A stretch of 64,000 nt of DNA. It comes from Globisporangium splendens (lineage: Eukaryota > Oomycota > Peronosporomycetes > Pythiales > Pythiaceae). Below, in pieces: positions 1-11,805 of this stretch. The position numbers and the translations under genes are program-made. Within the stretch, counting starts at the first letter, position 1; each line of letters opens with the position of its first letter. The notes beneath the pieces are model-generated. The model searched no databases, was not told the DNA's origin, and saw only the letters and a list, made by a program, of their open reading frames with translations. Where the stretch lies: positions 143,754 to 207,753 of the forward strand of contig VFIW01000118.1 of NCBI GenBank assembly GCA_006386115.1, read 5' to 3'.

Positions 1-649
1 GGTCGGTCGCGACCGCCAAGTCATCGTACATGTCATCGTAGTAGCCCGGAGTCGTCGACGTGACGGTCGACGCCATAGACGCCGACAGGTCCGTGGCCAC
101 AGACGCGTGGTCCAGCGACTTGAACGGCGTCACCTGCGACTTGTAAAACTGCGACGGCGACATCGTGCCGCTGCGCTGCGACACATGCTCGATCGTCGCG
201 GCATTGAACACCGTCACGGGCGCAGCATGCGGGAGAAACTCGTCAGCCGGGTTCTTCTCGAAAAAGCGCGGCATCGTAGGCTTGATCGGCGAGACTCCAA
301 CATCCTTGAGCCCCGAAGTACGCTGCTTCTCGGTCTCGAACGAGAGCTTACGACGCTTGGAGACGCCATCCTTTCCGGACTCGACATTCGCATCGGCAAA
401 CTTCTTGATCAGCTTGGTGCGCTGCGGGGAGATCGTGGGCGACTCGGCGGTCTTGGCGACCGCGACGCTCTTGCGGCGCTGCTGCCGACGCGTCTGCAGG
501 ATCGCGCGCGCCTGCGACTCGAGCAGGTCCACGAGCTGCGAGTCCTTCAGCACGTTGCCGTCCGCGCGACACGCGCCACTGAGCGCGCTCACGAGACGGA
601 AGAGGTCTTGGCGCGTGCGGCCGGCAGGCGGCGGCATCTTGGACGCCAT
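1..649 (-). CDS. Hypothetical protein, runs off the left edge
   Basis: An uninterrupted frame starts at the ATG at 649 (MASKMPPPAGRTRQ...) and stays open to position 1, giving about 216 residues with no stop, so the C-terminus lies outside the window. The first 60 residues (DLFRLVSALSGAC..., then ILQTRRQQRRKS) look helical and basic. The rest is rich in Ser, Thr, Lys and Pro with repeated SP/TP sites (ESPTISPQ, GVSPIKP, GTMSPSQ), which suggests a phosphorylated nuclear or regulatory protein. This is inference from composition; I recognise no domain. The strong third-position G/C bias matches the real genes further right, and the opposite-strand frames here are shadows. An alternative start is the second Met, five codons in. 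Confidence 0.6.
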   Translation of the reverse strand, partial: MASKMPPPAGRTRQDLFRLVSALSGACRADGNVLKDSQLVDLLESQARAILQTRRQQRRKSVAVAKTAESPTISPQRTKLIKKFADANVESGKDGVSKRRKLSFETEKQRTSGLKDVGVSPIKPTMPRFFEKNPADEFLPHAAPVTVFNAATIEHVSQRSGTMSPSQFYKSQVTPFKSLDHASVATDLSASMASTVTSTTPGYYDDMYDDLAVATD

Positions 650-2639
650 CTTCACAGGAGACGGACACCTCCTGTGCAGAAATAGATAGATGGATGCCCG
701 CACTCAATCTCCCTCTTTTCCCTGCACTGCTAATATAAGAAGACCGTCAGAGAGAGAGAGAGAGAAAGAGAGGGGGCTGAGGGGTGGTGAGCAAATTAAA
801 TACTGAGCATAGCGACTGACTGGGTTGAGAAGCGGGTCAAATAAATAGAAGAATGCACAGCGATTGACCCGGTTTTTAAACTGGCCCCTCCGCGTGCCAC
901 ACACTTTTACATCACGGCACATCTCTGCAGCCAACAACCAACGACCAAATCAGTTGAGAAATCAGGATATGGACAGATTTAGTGTGGCAAACACTATTCC
1001 TTACAATAGAAATGCATCGGAAGGAGGACGCAGTTTAAGGTCCAGATGCAGTGTTTTAGGGCGTCGCGAACTGCAACATTTCGGATTGTGTGGATCGCAC
1101 GTGAGATTGCGTGCTCTTGGGGTGTGACAGTGGATCACTGAACGGCTTCCCGCGCAAATGGGTCATTTTGCCTGATCTGCCTGCTGTGAGGGCGGTGGGT
1201 CATGAGGAGAGAGATGGAGCCAGCAAAGCGACAAGGAGATTTGACAAAAATGTATGGGGCGGCGGCTCGAAAGAATCCTGTCGTCGTCTGGAAAGCAGGG
1301 CGTGACGCGCAGCTACCCTCAGTGCATTTCACACAGTGAAACCGTAGAAACTATCGTTCAAGAAAAGGAAGAACGCAGGCTCGAAAACGTTCGAGAATCC
1401 CACACATTGTGCCGTCCAAAACCAGCAAACTGGCTGTGTTTGCCACTATGCAATACGCTGTGTAGGGGATGATGCTTGTGAAGTGCAGACTCGCGTGCTG
1501 ACTTCTCTGCCGCACATGTCCCTTTGTTCTATTCTTGCGAGCTGCCAGCACTGACAATAGACACTCGTGTACACACCTAAAATAGAAACCCTAGCGTTAC
1601 GAAAATGCACACACACACACTGCACAAAACATGGAAAGAATAGCAAGATGGACAGCAGCAATAGACAGAGAGAAGGCGGCACGTTAAATTGTGACACCTC
1701 ACCACTTCATTTGACTCCTAAACCAGCCACGTCATCAAAGCTAGGACAAACCCATCGTATTGCACAGCCAACTCCTGCTTTGTCCTAGATTTCTCGCAAG
1801 ACCTTTATCTGCAAGGCACTAAATGTAGGAGCAGTGACACGTGATGCCCTAGAATCGATCGAAACCACAAAGAGAGTAGCGTCAGACTTGGACTTTACAG
1901 CTCAGTGCAGAAGCTATACTCCAACATCCTACAGCCTGTAGCACTACTCGATGGCCACCACCAAAGTGTGGGCAAGCGCGCCATATTCCGATTCTTTGCT
2001 GCCAGTTTGCTTTTGCGTGGTGTTCGTGTGTTTGTGTCCTGGGGCAAGTCACTCCTCCCTTCAATGACAGATGGTGCAACTGTATTCAGGTGGACATCCT
2101 TTCATTTACCTGTTTAATTTCGTAAATCGTACAAAATACATAAACCCATTCGTTCACCCACATTTTGCTTAGGCACGCATTATCCAGGGTCCGAAGATGC
2201 GATCTTGAAAGATCGCTTTCTCTCTGTGCTCACTTTTCGCGTGATCGTCTTGTGGCATATGGTCAAGTTCAGAGCGTTGTGAACGATGCTGCGTCCTGCA
2301 CAGCTCGCGTTTGTGGACCAGACTTGACTCTGTGTGTCACAGCAGACACCTTGTCGCGGTGATACGCTCATGCTTGTCAGATGTTTCCATTCAAACCAGT
2401 TAGTTGATTCGAAGAGTGCATTCAGTGCACAACTTTTGGTCTCTGTCGGCTTGCAAGGTTGCGCACTTTACTGCTACTAGTGTCGATTTGCTATGGTCCG
2501 TTGCTTGTGTCATTTATCGGAGCTCGCCCCTTGCGTCGTTGGGCTTGGATTGCACACTCACTCTTCCTCGCGCTCCGACGACGTAGATTCCTCTTTTCGC
2601 GTTTGCTACTCTGCTTTGTGACTACGTTTACTGCGATAT
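650..2639. other. Intergenic region, no gene recognised
   Basis: About 2 kb with only short open frames on both strands, none with recognisable domains or consistent codon bias. It holds two simple repeats, a GA-rich tract at 748-771 and an AC dinucleotide run at 1608-1620. The left part is the upstream region of the gene at 1-649. Confidence 0.6.
748..771. repeat. GA microsatellite
   Basis: Imperfect (AG)n run of 24 bases ending in a G tract, about 100 bp upstream of the start codon at 649. It could be part of a purine-rich promoter or leader region. Confidence 0.8.
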
Positions 2640-3784
2640 GGACGAAAAAGTAGCCCTACCACACGTGCATGCAGTAGAGCGCCTAGCACAGCAGGTTGAA
2701 CAGCAGCCACGACGTCGTCGACACTTCGCGGTACTCGACCAGAACCGGGTAGAGCACCTTGATTGGGAGCAAGTAGATCCGAAAGTAGCCCCAGCCAACG
2801 AGGAATATCGCAAACAGTATTTCGATGATAAAGAACCCGCGGCGACATTCTAATTTGAGGCAGTAGGATATCTTGAGAACGTCAAAGAGAGCATCCGATA
2901 CGTCGTGAAGAAGCATTTCATTTCAAATTCAGGTATATTGTGTCACGATTGACTTAGGGATCCTAAGTAATCGCGGAGAAGCAACCCAACGGCACCAACG
3001 GGGAGGATCCCAGCAACATACGTTTACACCACCAACGCGATGGCCACGACGTGGTGCGCCATCAGGACGGTGTCATCGGCATGGACTTCTTCCAGGAATT
3101 TGCACGAAAACGCCATGCAGATCAAAATGGACTAGCATCGAACAAGACAAGTATTTGACACAAATCGGCACAAAGAGTAATTGAGTATAGAAAGCAGAAG
3201 TCCAGATGTACCAGCCGAGTCACGAAGAGCAGCTTGGTGGAGAACTTTTGTTCTGAAAGCACACGGGCGTCAGATCTCTGGCTCCACACTAGAAATCACA
3301 CACAACAGAATACATATCATTAGTTCACACCACCCAAGGCGACTACGTACCAAAGTCGCTCGAAAACTACAGTCTCATTAATAGTTGAGGTATCTTGCCA
3401 CCAGGTTTCGTCCTCGAGCACGACCAGATCGAAAATCACCATCGCGAAGTGGAGTAGTAGTTGCCACCCTCGGTCGCGCCATTTCACCATCGTGACGTTT
3501 TCTTTCAAGGGATCACCTAAATGCTGCAGGAATGTCCGCGAAAGCCATCTGCCAGTGACTGTGAGCATGACCTTGGTGACGCGCACAGCGATCGCAATGA
3601 ACACGATCAATCCGAGCTGGTACGCGAGCTTCTCGTGGTCGTTGCGCAGCAGCACGTGCGCGATCACACCGACCTCGACTACCAGAAGCGCTATCAACAG
3701 GCTGTCGATGGACGCAGTGGACATTGGGTCGACTTCGCCATCTCTCACGATTGGATACGAGGGCTGGCGAGGATCTTGAAACAT
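2640..3784 (-). pseudogene. Ceramide synthase (LAG1/TLC domain) pseudogene
   Basis: Reading leftwards from the ATG at 3784, the first segment (to about 3322) has membrane helices (SIDSLLIALLVVEVG, LGLIVFIAIAVRV) followed by KWRDRGWQLLLHF and DETWWQDTS, typical of LAG1-family ceramide synthases that acylate sphingoid bases in the ER. Weaker similarity follows: a stretch ending LMAHHVVAIALVV (the His-His Lag motif region), then LLHDVSDALFDVLK and GWGYFRIYLLPIKVLY, the conserved TLC C-terminal half. The core is broken: a TGA precedes the His-His segment and a TAA follows it, and the HDVSD segment lies in a shifted frame. An intron may explain one break near 3325 (donor GTACGT) but not the in-frame stops. 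I call it a pseudogene. A separate remnant of the same family lies at 9961-10557. Confidence 0.7.
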
Positions 3785-4438
3785 GGGAGCAACAGAAGTG
3801 ACCAGGGGAAGGCAGTGCTCGTGACCAAGCACTTCCAACGAGTCAGTAATGATAAGTAGGGCAGCGCATGGTGAAGGATTAGGATACTGCTTTATAATTT
3901 GTGGTTTGACATACTTCCAGATATATTACCGTACTGCAGATTCACGAGCAGCACAGGAATGATGGGATGAAAATCACTTTTTCTTTACCCTCCATCCTCA
4001 ATGCGCATATTACCCACTGCAGAAGACATTGAAGTTTATTTAGCCAGTTGACTTTACAACTACAGTATGCCATGCCAATGCTACAGAAGAAAGCGCAAAA
4101 AGTGTACCCATGCTGTGTTCAAGGTACAAAATGAGTGGCCATGGATCGGCCACCACGATCGACAAAGCGAAGGAGTAATGCTGTGGCATCGGTCCACACA
4201 TTCGTGACTGCTAGCAGCGCTGGATTGGTGGTAGACGAGGTTTCCTGTTAGCCAGAGTTTGTTGTGATCTGCTGGCCAACTCACCGAGATGTCTTGGCTA
4301 AGTTGACGTCAGCCAACCTTAAACTGATCGCTTCTATTCTCTCTACCTTGTTTCGAAAAATGCTGGCCAAACGAGTTCTTGGCAGGTGATTGGGTGAAAG
4401 TATTTTGAACCCAATATTGCACCAAGATAGCTGTTCCC
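3785..4438. other. Intergenic, no gene seen
   Basis: Between the ceramide synthase relic and the inverted repeat I see only short frames without recognisable similarity. The edge of the inverted duplication lies near 4439. Confidence 0.5.
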
Positions 4439-6830
4439 ACCTTGTATTGCAATAATGGCGTCTTTGTGAGCCTCTAAACGGGTTTGTGAGTGTTGGTCTT
4501 CATTCGATCTTCTTGCAGAGAATTTGACGTGGTGCTCTCAACAATGGAGACGCATGCGTCGCTGCCACCGCAATGCGCCGTGTGCAACCACCGCCACGAG
4601 CAGGTGAGTGTGTGTGTACATGTGGGCACTGCACATGGATGGCGAGCTGCTGCTCTTGCGTCTCAGGCGATCTTGCGTCTCAGGCGCTCTTCCCGTTCCT
4701 GTGAGTCCTGTGTCGGAGAACTCGCAGTCGCTGGATTTGCGGGTGCGCCTTCTCTGGATTGCGAGTGTGCCGGCGTCATGTTCTCGTGAAAAAAGTCGTG
4801 TCCAACGGAACGCAAACAGAGCTGACAAAGTGTGTGCATGTTTATGACTGTGTGTCTTGTTATTGCTTCTGTGTGTATGTGCATGCGACGCTCGGGTTTG
4901 TGCGCTGAAGGGGGTCAAGTGTCCCATCTGCGGGCATGTTGGCAAAAGCCGCTTCTTCCAGAAGCTGCAGGTACGCTTACGTCCGGCGTCAAAATTGCTG
5001 TTGTAAGTAATCCTTTTGGATCTGTGACCCGATCTCGCTTATGTTTGTGTCATGCTGCTGATGTAAACAGAATGCCGAGTTGGTCGATTTATTCAGCGTG
5101 CAAGCAGTGGATTGCTTCGCCGGCCACACCACGATCCAGCACGTAAACAGAGGCTTCTGGAGCTTTATGAAAATCCTGAGAGCCCACATCTTTCCTGACA
5201 ATCCGACAGAATACGAGGACGACTCAAGGTGCCGGCATCTGATCGCATTCGGTATGCGTTTCGAGTCCTTCGACTGCAGGTCATGCGCTGTTTCATGGCG
5301 TTCACGTCGTTTGTATTGACCTTTTGTTTTCGTTTAGTCGGTGATTCTCCGATCGGTATGGGGCGGTGGCGGATATCTCAAGATGTTGATGGTGTCGCCG
5401 GCAGCACTACCGTCGTGGTCATCGAGCAATTTGGGATCCTCGCGTCCAAGCGGCAGCAGGGCTACGGCACCAAGTTCCTGCGACGAATAGTCGAGGTACT
5501 TACTGCATGCGTAGGAATGTTTGCGCTGAAGTGCAGGATAAGTATTGATATGCGTAGGTGGATAGTAGATGTCTGAGCAGGAGCCACCCTCACTCACTCA
5601 CTTTTTTTTTGCATTTGTGTCTCGCATGCTTGGCAGGATGTCAGCAGCAAGCTCACCCAGATGCGTCTGCGCGTACCAGCACTTGTCGCGTACGCCCGAG
5701 ACACGAACGAGACGGCTCTGCCGGCCGTGAACGTCTTCCAAGCGTGCGGCTTCGCGCTCGACCCGCAGCGACACGGCACGTCGGACATGTCCTATTTGCG
5801 ACTGAGTCTCACCAAGTCGGCCGAGTCGACCAGCGAGTAAGTTGACTTAACGTCCAGCCAACGTCCAGCAACAGCAGCCAAAGTGGAAGTAGATGCAGAG
5901 AGAAAGGCAATTGCGAGAGTGATTTCGAACGGCGTTCTTAGTCCGCAGACAGACAGGGAGGTCAATTGCGCACTCCCTGGGGTGACTTCAACCTGCCCGA
6001 CTTAATTGCCCTAGCGAATGGCAGCAGCAGCAGCAGCAGACAGGGAGCCAAATTGCCAGAACACCTTCGAAATTTTTGCATGAACAAAGTAGAACACCTT
6101 CACTAATCCCAAGCAGCAGCAGTGTGTGGAGTGAAGTCAACTCGAGGCTTGTCTCGTGCCTTTTTTTTCTCTCTCGAAGGATCATTTGGCTGCTGGTATA
6201 GAGTCTGCTCTGCTTCACTCCAAGTGTGCAGACAAACTATTTTCTTCTTGTATAGTAAAATGGCACATGAGCGCGATATCTAGTCCAGCATGGCTCCCTC
6301 TCTCACCGCGATGTTCTTGTCCCTTTTTCCACTCTGGAGTCATTTTTGAGGACAGTAAACATTGCGAAAGACCCAATGAACCGCAAATCTAATCGCAATA
6401 AGAGACCCACTCTCTATGCAGACAGACAGCTTATAATCTCCCCTAGTGACCGAGCGCATCCCCCTCATCTTGATCCATTTTTCTCTTTTCCGAGCATGCT
6501 GGACACCGACCGGATTCGCTTTTCTACCTCTCTGCTTTAATTCACAGCAACAAGGAGCTGCTGCGAGAGAAAGGAAGGTGGCTGTCGCGCCATTCTCTAC
6601 ATCGTAGATGCATATGGGGACACAAGCAGAACAGCAGATCAATATGGCAATATGATCGTCATTGACTGTCGAGTGTGGGACACGATCGCAATGAACGGAT
6701 CCATGGGTGGATGACTCGGAGCTTCGAGGACGTGATCATGGTCTGCTCCTGAAGCGAATGATGGTCGGCCAGATTCCGCTTCTCTTGTCCTGTGAACGCT
6801 TGTCGCACTCAACTGCATACAGTACCCCCC
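4439..6830 (+). repeat. Left arm of a 2.4 kb inverted duplication
   Basis: Nearly identical by eye to the reverse complement of 10826-13224. It covers the whole acetyltransferase gene plus about 1 kb downstream of it. Identity begins at CTTGTATTGCAATAA and ends just after GCTTGTCGCACTCAACTGC. Differences are scattered single bases plus a small length change in the first intron. The two arms face each other across about 4 kb holding a protein kinase gene. Confidence 0.9.
4544..5840 (+). CDS. GNAT-family N-acetyltransferase with N-terminal zinc-binding Cys pairs (left copy)
   Basis: Five exons join in frame with GT-AG borders: 4544-4603, 4911-4970, 5071-5251, 5338-5495 and 5637-5840, giving 220 residues. 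The first two 20-codon exons each carry a CxxC pair (CAVC, CPIC), probably one zinc-binding module. The GNAT fold follows: IGMGRWRI, then VVIEQFGILASKRQQGYG. The latter contains the acetyl-CoA pyrophosphate loop Q/RxxGxG (RQQGYG) right after the beta-4 strand. The last exon has the conserved NVFQACGF strand/helix turn. The reaction would be transfer of acetyl from acetyl-CoA to an amine; the substrate cannot be told. An identical gene apart from one Pro/Ser change in exon 1 lies at 11806-13117 on the other strand, so both copies look functional. Confidence 0.85.
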
Positions 6831-7804
6831 ATCCATGCATCGAACGATGCCATTGCATCTCGGGGCAGTTCGTTAGTCAAATGCGCCATCGCAGAGAGCG
6901 CGCAGACACACGCCATCTCGAGGACGAGGATGGACACCAGCCACCCATACACACGCGCTCAGTTACCCATCGACTGAGCCAACCAGCACCGTCTCGATCG
7001 AGAACGAAGGAAAGAACGCGCAAATGGCCAACGTGAAGCGGTGCGACACCAAAAGCATGCTTTTTCTGTTCCTCGTTTTTAAAAAATCAGCAGCAGATGG
7101 CCTCAAAACCACCAGATGGCCAACTGACACCTTTGTCGACTTGACGTGTGTTCCCAACGACCACTTCGATACATTTGATGTTGTACTAACTGCCAAAGTC
7201 GACGTTGAAGCGACTTAGCGGACGTAGCCAAACGAGCAAGTGAATCGTTGAAACCTGATTACATACGAGGAGGAGGGGCGCGCTCCTTCCATGTACTTCA
7301 AGATGGATGGGACCGCTGGTTCATAAAAAAATGAGGTGCACGAATCTATAGAGAGAGAGAAATGAGAGAAGACTCGGTCCAAAGTATATGGGCTTCAGTA
7401 TACTGTCGCGACGCGACGCTTTGTGGAGGCGCGAAGGAAGGAGCGGTGATTGCCCCCATAAGCCGATTCCTCCCACAGGCGACGCACGAGCCACGCACGC
7501 GACGACGCACACGACGACGCACGCGCCACATTACGTGGAGATCCCAACTGAGTGACTGACAGGTCAAGTGCGTAGCAGCGCGACGCAACGAACGGTCTCA
7601 CGCGACGTCTCAACGCACGCGGCAGCACAAGCAGGCGCGACGGTAGACGCAGATCCAGACGCAGCCTCTGCGCCACTCAACAGACGACAGCAGGCGACGG
7701 CAGCAGACAGCAGCGCGGACTCCAGCAGCAGCTACTTTCCATTTCGTCCGCTGAGAGACACGGCTTTTCCACCCGAGACAGCAGGTGACGACGAATCTTA
7801 ACCC
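5841..7804. other. Downstream part of the left repeat arm and kinase upstream region
   Basis: The segment to 6830 is shared with the right arm and has only short frames on both strands, none with domain similarity. It includes a CAG trinucleotide run around 6021-6042, mirrored as CTG repeats near 11609-11630. From 6831 to 7804 the sequence is unique and includes a CG-rich stretch with ACGCACGCG-type repeats (about 7485-7525) upstream of the kinase gene. Confidence 0.5.
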
Positions 7805-9445
7805 ATGGATGCATACCCAGTTGGCGTATGGGACGCGACTGATGTTTTTTCGCCTGTTGTTCTCTTGCTTCTCTTCCTGCTTCTCTTTGTCTTGTGTGAT
7901 CATGTAGGTGGCACTACAACTAGCATAACGCTATTCTCCATACACAAGAGACGTCTAGAAGAAGAAGAATCCCCAGGTTGTGTGCACGAGATGGACCAGC
8001 GACGCAAGGGGAACAACAATAACAAGGGCGGGCAGTTTTTCCACCTGTGCGGCTCGCCGATCAGCACGATGAAGCCCCAGCGCATGGACTATGGGGGCGA
8101 GAACGACGAGGCGCTGCACTCGCCCAACCAGGTGCGCGCACCCGAGTCGCTCATGCCGCCCACGCTCGTCATGAAGGGTGTGGGCCACACCAAGAAGCAC
8201 ACGATGGCTGGTCGCACGCTCGCGACTGCGGCCACGGAGCAAGATGATCTCTTTGCGGCCTACGACGGGTACCCGTCGTTCTCGATTGACAAGGACGTGT
8301 GCATGAACGACGACGACGTCGATGGCTATGACGATGGCGCCGAGACCGACACCAACAGCTCCACGCACGTGCGCGTCCAGGAAGGCCGAGAAGCCAAGAT
8401 CCCGCTGTTCCTCTCGGAGGATTTCTTGCCGCCAGGGTACGATGAGAACGTGAACTACGGCAACTCGGCCACGTACCACCCCAGCCGCATCGGCGGCCGC
8501 CGAAACTCGCTCGTCGCGGCGCACGAGAGCATCGACATCTCGGAGCTGTCGCTGGGCAAAGTGATCGGCGAGGGTGCGTTCGGCAAAGTGTTCAAAGGCA
8601 CGTGGAAGAATAAACCTGTGGCTGTGAAGGTGTTGCTGCACCAGGACTTGCGACCGGATGTCGTGAGTGAATTTGAGACTGAGGTGCAGATCATGAGTGT
8701 GCTGAACCACCCAAACATTTGCATGCTGCTCGGTGCGTGTCTGGAGCCCGAGAGCCGCGCGCTGGTGCTGGAGCTCGTCGACCAAGGCGCGCTCTGGGGT
8801 GTGCTGCGCACGCGCCGGCGCCAGATCAACGACGGCATCCGCGCCAAGTTCATCCTGGACACGGCCAAGGGTATGAACTACCTGCACCAGTTCAAGCGCC
8901 CGATCCTGCACCGCGACATGAAGAGCCCCAACCTGCTCGTGCAGAAGGACTTTTCGATCAAGATCTCGGACTTTGGGCTCGCGCGCGTGAAGGCGCAAAT
9001 CCAGACCATGACGGGCAACTGCGGCACCGTGCAGTGGATGGCGTAAGTACTCTATTTTCTCCTACAATCTGCACAGTATCTTGTCGTTCGGATGACTTAT
9101 ATGCGCTCTCTCTCTCTGTTTTGATTCTCTCACAGTCCTGAGGTTCTGAGTAACCAAAAGTACACGGAGAAGGCGGACGTGTATTCGTTTGGCATTGTGA
9201 TCTGGGAGATCGTGACGGGCCGATGCCCGTATGAAGGCATGGTGCAGATCCAGGCGGCGCTCGGCGTGCTCAACCACGACCTGCGTCCGCAGATCCCGAC
9301 GACGTGCCCGCGGTTCTTTGCGCGGCTCATGCGCGCGTGCTGGAACCGCGAGCCGAACATGCGTCCGTCCTTCGCGGACGTCGTCAAAGCCTTTGAGCTG
9401 TACGCGCAGTCGGTGGCGTCGAGCGACTACCGGAGCAGCACATAA
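7805..9445 (+). CDS. TKL/Raf-like protein kinase
   Basis: Two exons (7805-9042 and 9136-9445, intron GTAAGT...CACAG) encode 515 residues. The kinase domain starts near residue 248. It has the glycine loop GEGAFG (255-260), the ATP-anchoring Lys in PVAVKV (K275), HRDMKSPN with catalytic D371, DFGLAR with D389 and, across the splice junction, the MAPE substrate loop followed by ADVYSFGIVIWE and the RPSF motif near the C-terminus. This pattern is typical of tyrosine-kinase-like Ser/Thr kinases, which are expanded in oomycetes. The N-terminal ~245 residues are acidic and low in complexity. Residues 18-30 are a hydrophobic Leu run that could be a membrane segment, but an alternative start at 7991 (MDQRRKG) would remove it; I cannot decide between them. 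The gene sits in the spacer of the inverted duplication. Confidence 0.85.
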
Positions 9446-9960
9446 GAAGGCGGCAACAACGACATCAACAACACACGATATTAGAGAGACACTGAATTGC
9501 ATGCTTCACCTATCACAGGGAACACTTATTTTATTATTATGAGGGGAAGCTGGCGAATACAATCGGTGAACGCAGTGCAGCGAAATGGAGAAAGCCACGA
9601 GGAGGACAAGCCAAGGAGGACGAGAACTGAGTTTGAGAAGCATGGGAAGCGTACTAATAGTGTGGAATGCATACATTAATGGGAATCAAGAAAAGCGTTT
9701 GTGATTTGATCTTAACAGGCGGTATTGTTGTTGTGCCTCAGTGGGGATATATGTGAGCAAACCTATTGCCGACAACAATGCGCCTCGGAAACGTGGAGGG
9801 GGAATGATTTTCATTTCATCTCTCCTCCTGGATGTTCTGGATGCATCGAAACTATAAATTATAAACTACCACCACTCAAGGTCCTCTCGTGTTTCTTTTT
9901 CATGTCATTCGCTGTGCCACTGCCTTTCGCGCCTTTGCTTCTCTTCCCCTTGCCGTTCAC
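9446..9960. other. Intergenic, no gene seen
   Basis: Sequence downstream of the kinase gene, with no open frame of recognisable type before the LAG1 remnant. Confidence 0.5.
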
Positions 9961-10557
9961 ATTTGCGAAGAACCACTCTCGTCTCTCCATGGCGAAATCG
10001 ATCGCGAAGCCCAATGCACTCATCGATGGCGCTCCTGGTGCTGGAGCTTGGCGCAATTGTGCGCATACTGCGCAGCGACCAGGATATGCTGGCGTGCTTG
10101 GTCGGATTGATCGTGTTCGTCGCGATCGCTGTGCATATCGCCAAGTTCGTGTTTGCTGTGGCTCAAGGTGGCCAACTACCTGGAACTGGAAGGCGTCCGC
10201 GGATTGTTTGTAAACGAACTGCTCTATGTGGCGCTCGTCGTGGACTGGGGTTACCTTCGGATCTACTTGTTCCCAACCAAGCTGCTGCACACGACACCGG
10301 TCGAAAACCGCGAAGCGTCCATGTGCTCGGAAGATCCCCATGACTTCACGAACCTGTTTCCAAATCCAGATCCGCCCTCGTGGCTGCTCTTCAACGTGCT
10401 GCTCTTCGCGCTCTACTGCTTGCGCATATGGTGGAGCTTCTTGATCGTCCGTCTCGCCGTTGGCGTGATCACGAAGGGTGCGCACGAGACTGGAAAAGAT
10501 GAGAGCGAAGGCAGCTCGTCCGATTCCGAAGCGGAGCACAACTTCAAGGAAGATTAA
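9961..10557 (+). pseudogene. Internally deleted ceramide synthase (LAG1/TLC) remnant
   Basis: Two pieces of a LAG1-type gene abut. The first (about 9978-10160) encodes SSMALLVLELGAIVRIL and LVGLIVFVAIAVHIAK, matching the N-terminal helices of the relic at 2640-3784. In another frame, from about 10153, comes ANYLELEGVRGLFVNELLY, VDWGYLRIYLFPTKLL and a last membrane helix, with an acidic tail (SSSDSEAEHNFKED) ending at 10557. The central TLC core with the catalytic His-His motif is absent, so the protein could not be an active ceramide synthase. The clean acidic C-terminus suggests the loss is fairly recent. A short intact C-terminal peptide could still be translated. Confidence 0.7.
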
Positions 10558-11805
10558 GCTCGATAGATGGCACAATTGAACAGACTCATCGATGGCAGCG
10601 GAAGCAAGATTTCGACTTGGTTAGTATCCCACTGAAGTTCCCTATTGGTAACTCACGAGTAAGCCATTACCATCTTGGCACAGTTACAGCATACAAGTGC
10701 CCATAAGCGTGAAGAAACGGAGAGAAAGACGATCATGTATACGAACAACTTCACAGCACTTTTCGGGTTTGGGTGTCTCAAGATGCAATGGCCATGCTAA
10801 AAGGATCACGAGAGAGCAGAAAGGGGTATTGTAGGCAGTTGAGTGCGACAAGCGTTCACAGGACAAGAGAAGCGGAATCTGGCCGACCATCATTCGCTTC
10901 AGGAGCAGACCATGATCACGTCCTCGAAGCTCCGAGTCATCCACCCATGGATCCGTTCATTGCGATCGTGTCCCACACTCGACAGTCAATGACGATCATA
11001 TTGCCATATTGATCTGCTGTTCTGCTTGTGTCCCCATATGCATCTACGATGTAGAGAATGGCGCGACAGCCACCTTCCTTTCTCTCGCAGCAGCTCCTTG
11101 TTGCTGTGAATTAAAGCAGAGAGGTAGAAAAGCGAATCCGGTCGGTGTCCAGCATGCTCGGAAAAGAGAAAAATGGATCAAGATGAGGGGGATGCGCTCG
11201 GTCACTAGGGGAGATTATAAGCTGTCTGTCTGCATAGAGAGTGGGTCTCTTATTGCGATTAGATTTGCGGTTCATTGGGTCTTTCGCAATGTTTACTGTC
11301 CTCAAAAATGACTCCAGAGTGGAAAAAGGGACAAGAACATCGCGGTGAGAGAGGGAGCCATGCTGGACTAGATATCGCGCTCATGTGCCATTTTACTATA
11401 CAAGAAGAAAATAGTTTGTCTGCACACTTGGAGTGAAGCAGAGCAGACTCTATACCAGCAGCCAAATGATCCTTCGAGAGAGAAAAAAAAGGCGCGAGAC
11501 AAGCCTCGAGTTGACTTCACACACTGCTGCTGCTTGGGATTAGTGAAGGTGTTCTACTTTGTTCATGCAAAAATTTCGAAGGTGTTCTGGCAATTTGGCT
11601 CCCTGTCTGCTGCTGCTGCTGCTGCCATTCGCTAGGGCAATTAAGTCGGGCAGGTTGAAGTCACCCCAGGGAGTGCGCAATTGACCTCCCTGTCTGTCTG
11701 CGGACTAAGAACGCCGTTCGAAATCACTCTCGCAATTGCCTTTCTCTCTGCATCTACTTCCACTTTGGCTGCTGTTGCCGGACGTTGGCTGGACGTTAAG
11801 TCAAC
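10558..11805. other. Inner end of the right repeat arm, no gene seen
   Basis: From 10826 this is the mirror of 5841-6830. It has short frames only, identical in both copies, without recognisable domains. The 10558-10825 piece is unique. Confidence 0.5.

Noticed and set aside
6340..6642. 100-codon minus-strand frame repeated at 11009-11311
   Set aside because: It looks conserved only because the whole arm is duplicated, and it has no domain or coding bias.
7955..8998. 347-codon frame opposite the kinase gene
   Set aside because: It is a low-complexity shadow caused by G/C-rich third positions; the plus strand has complete kinase motifs.
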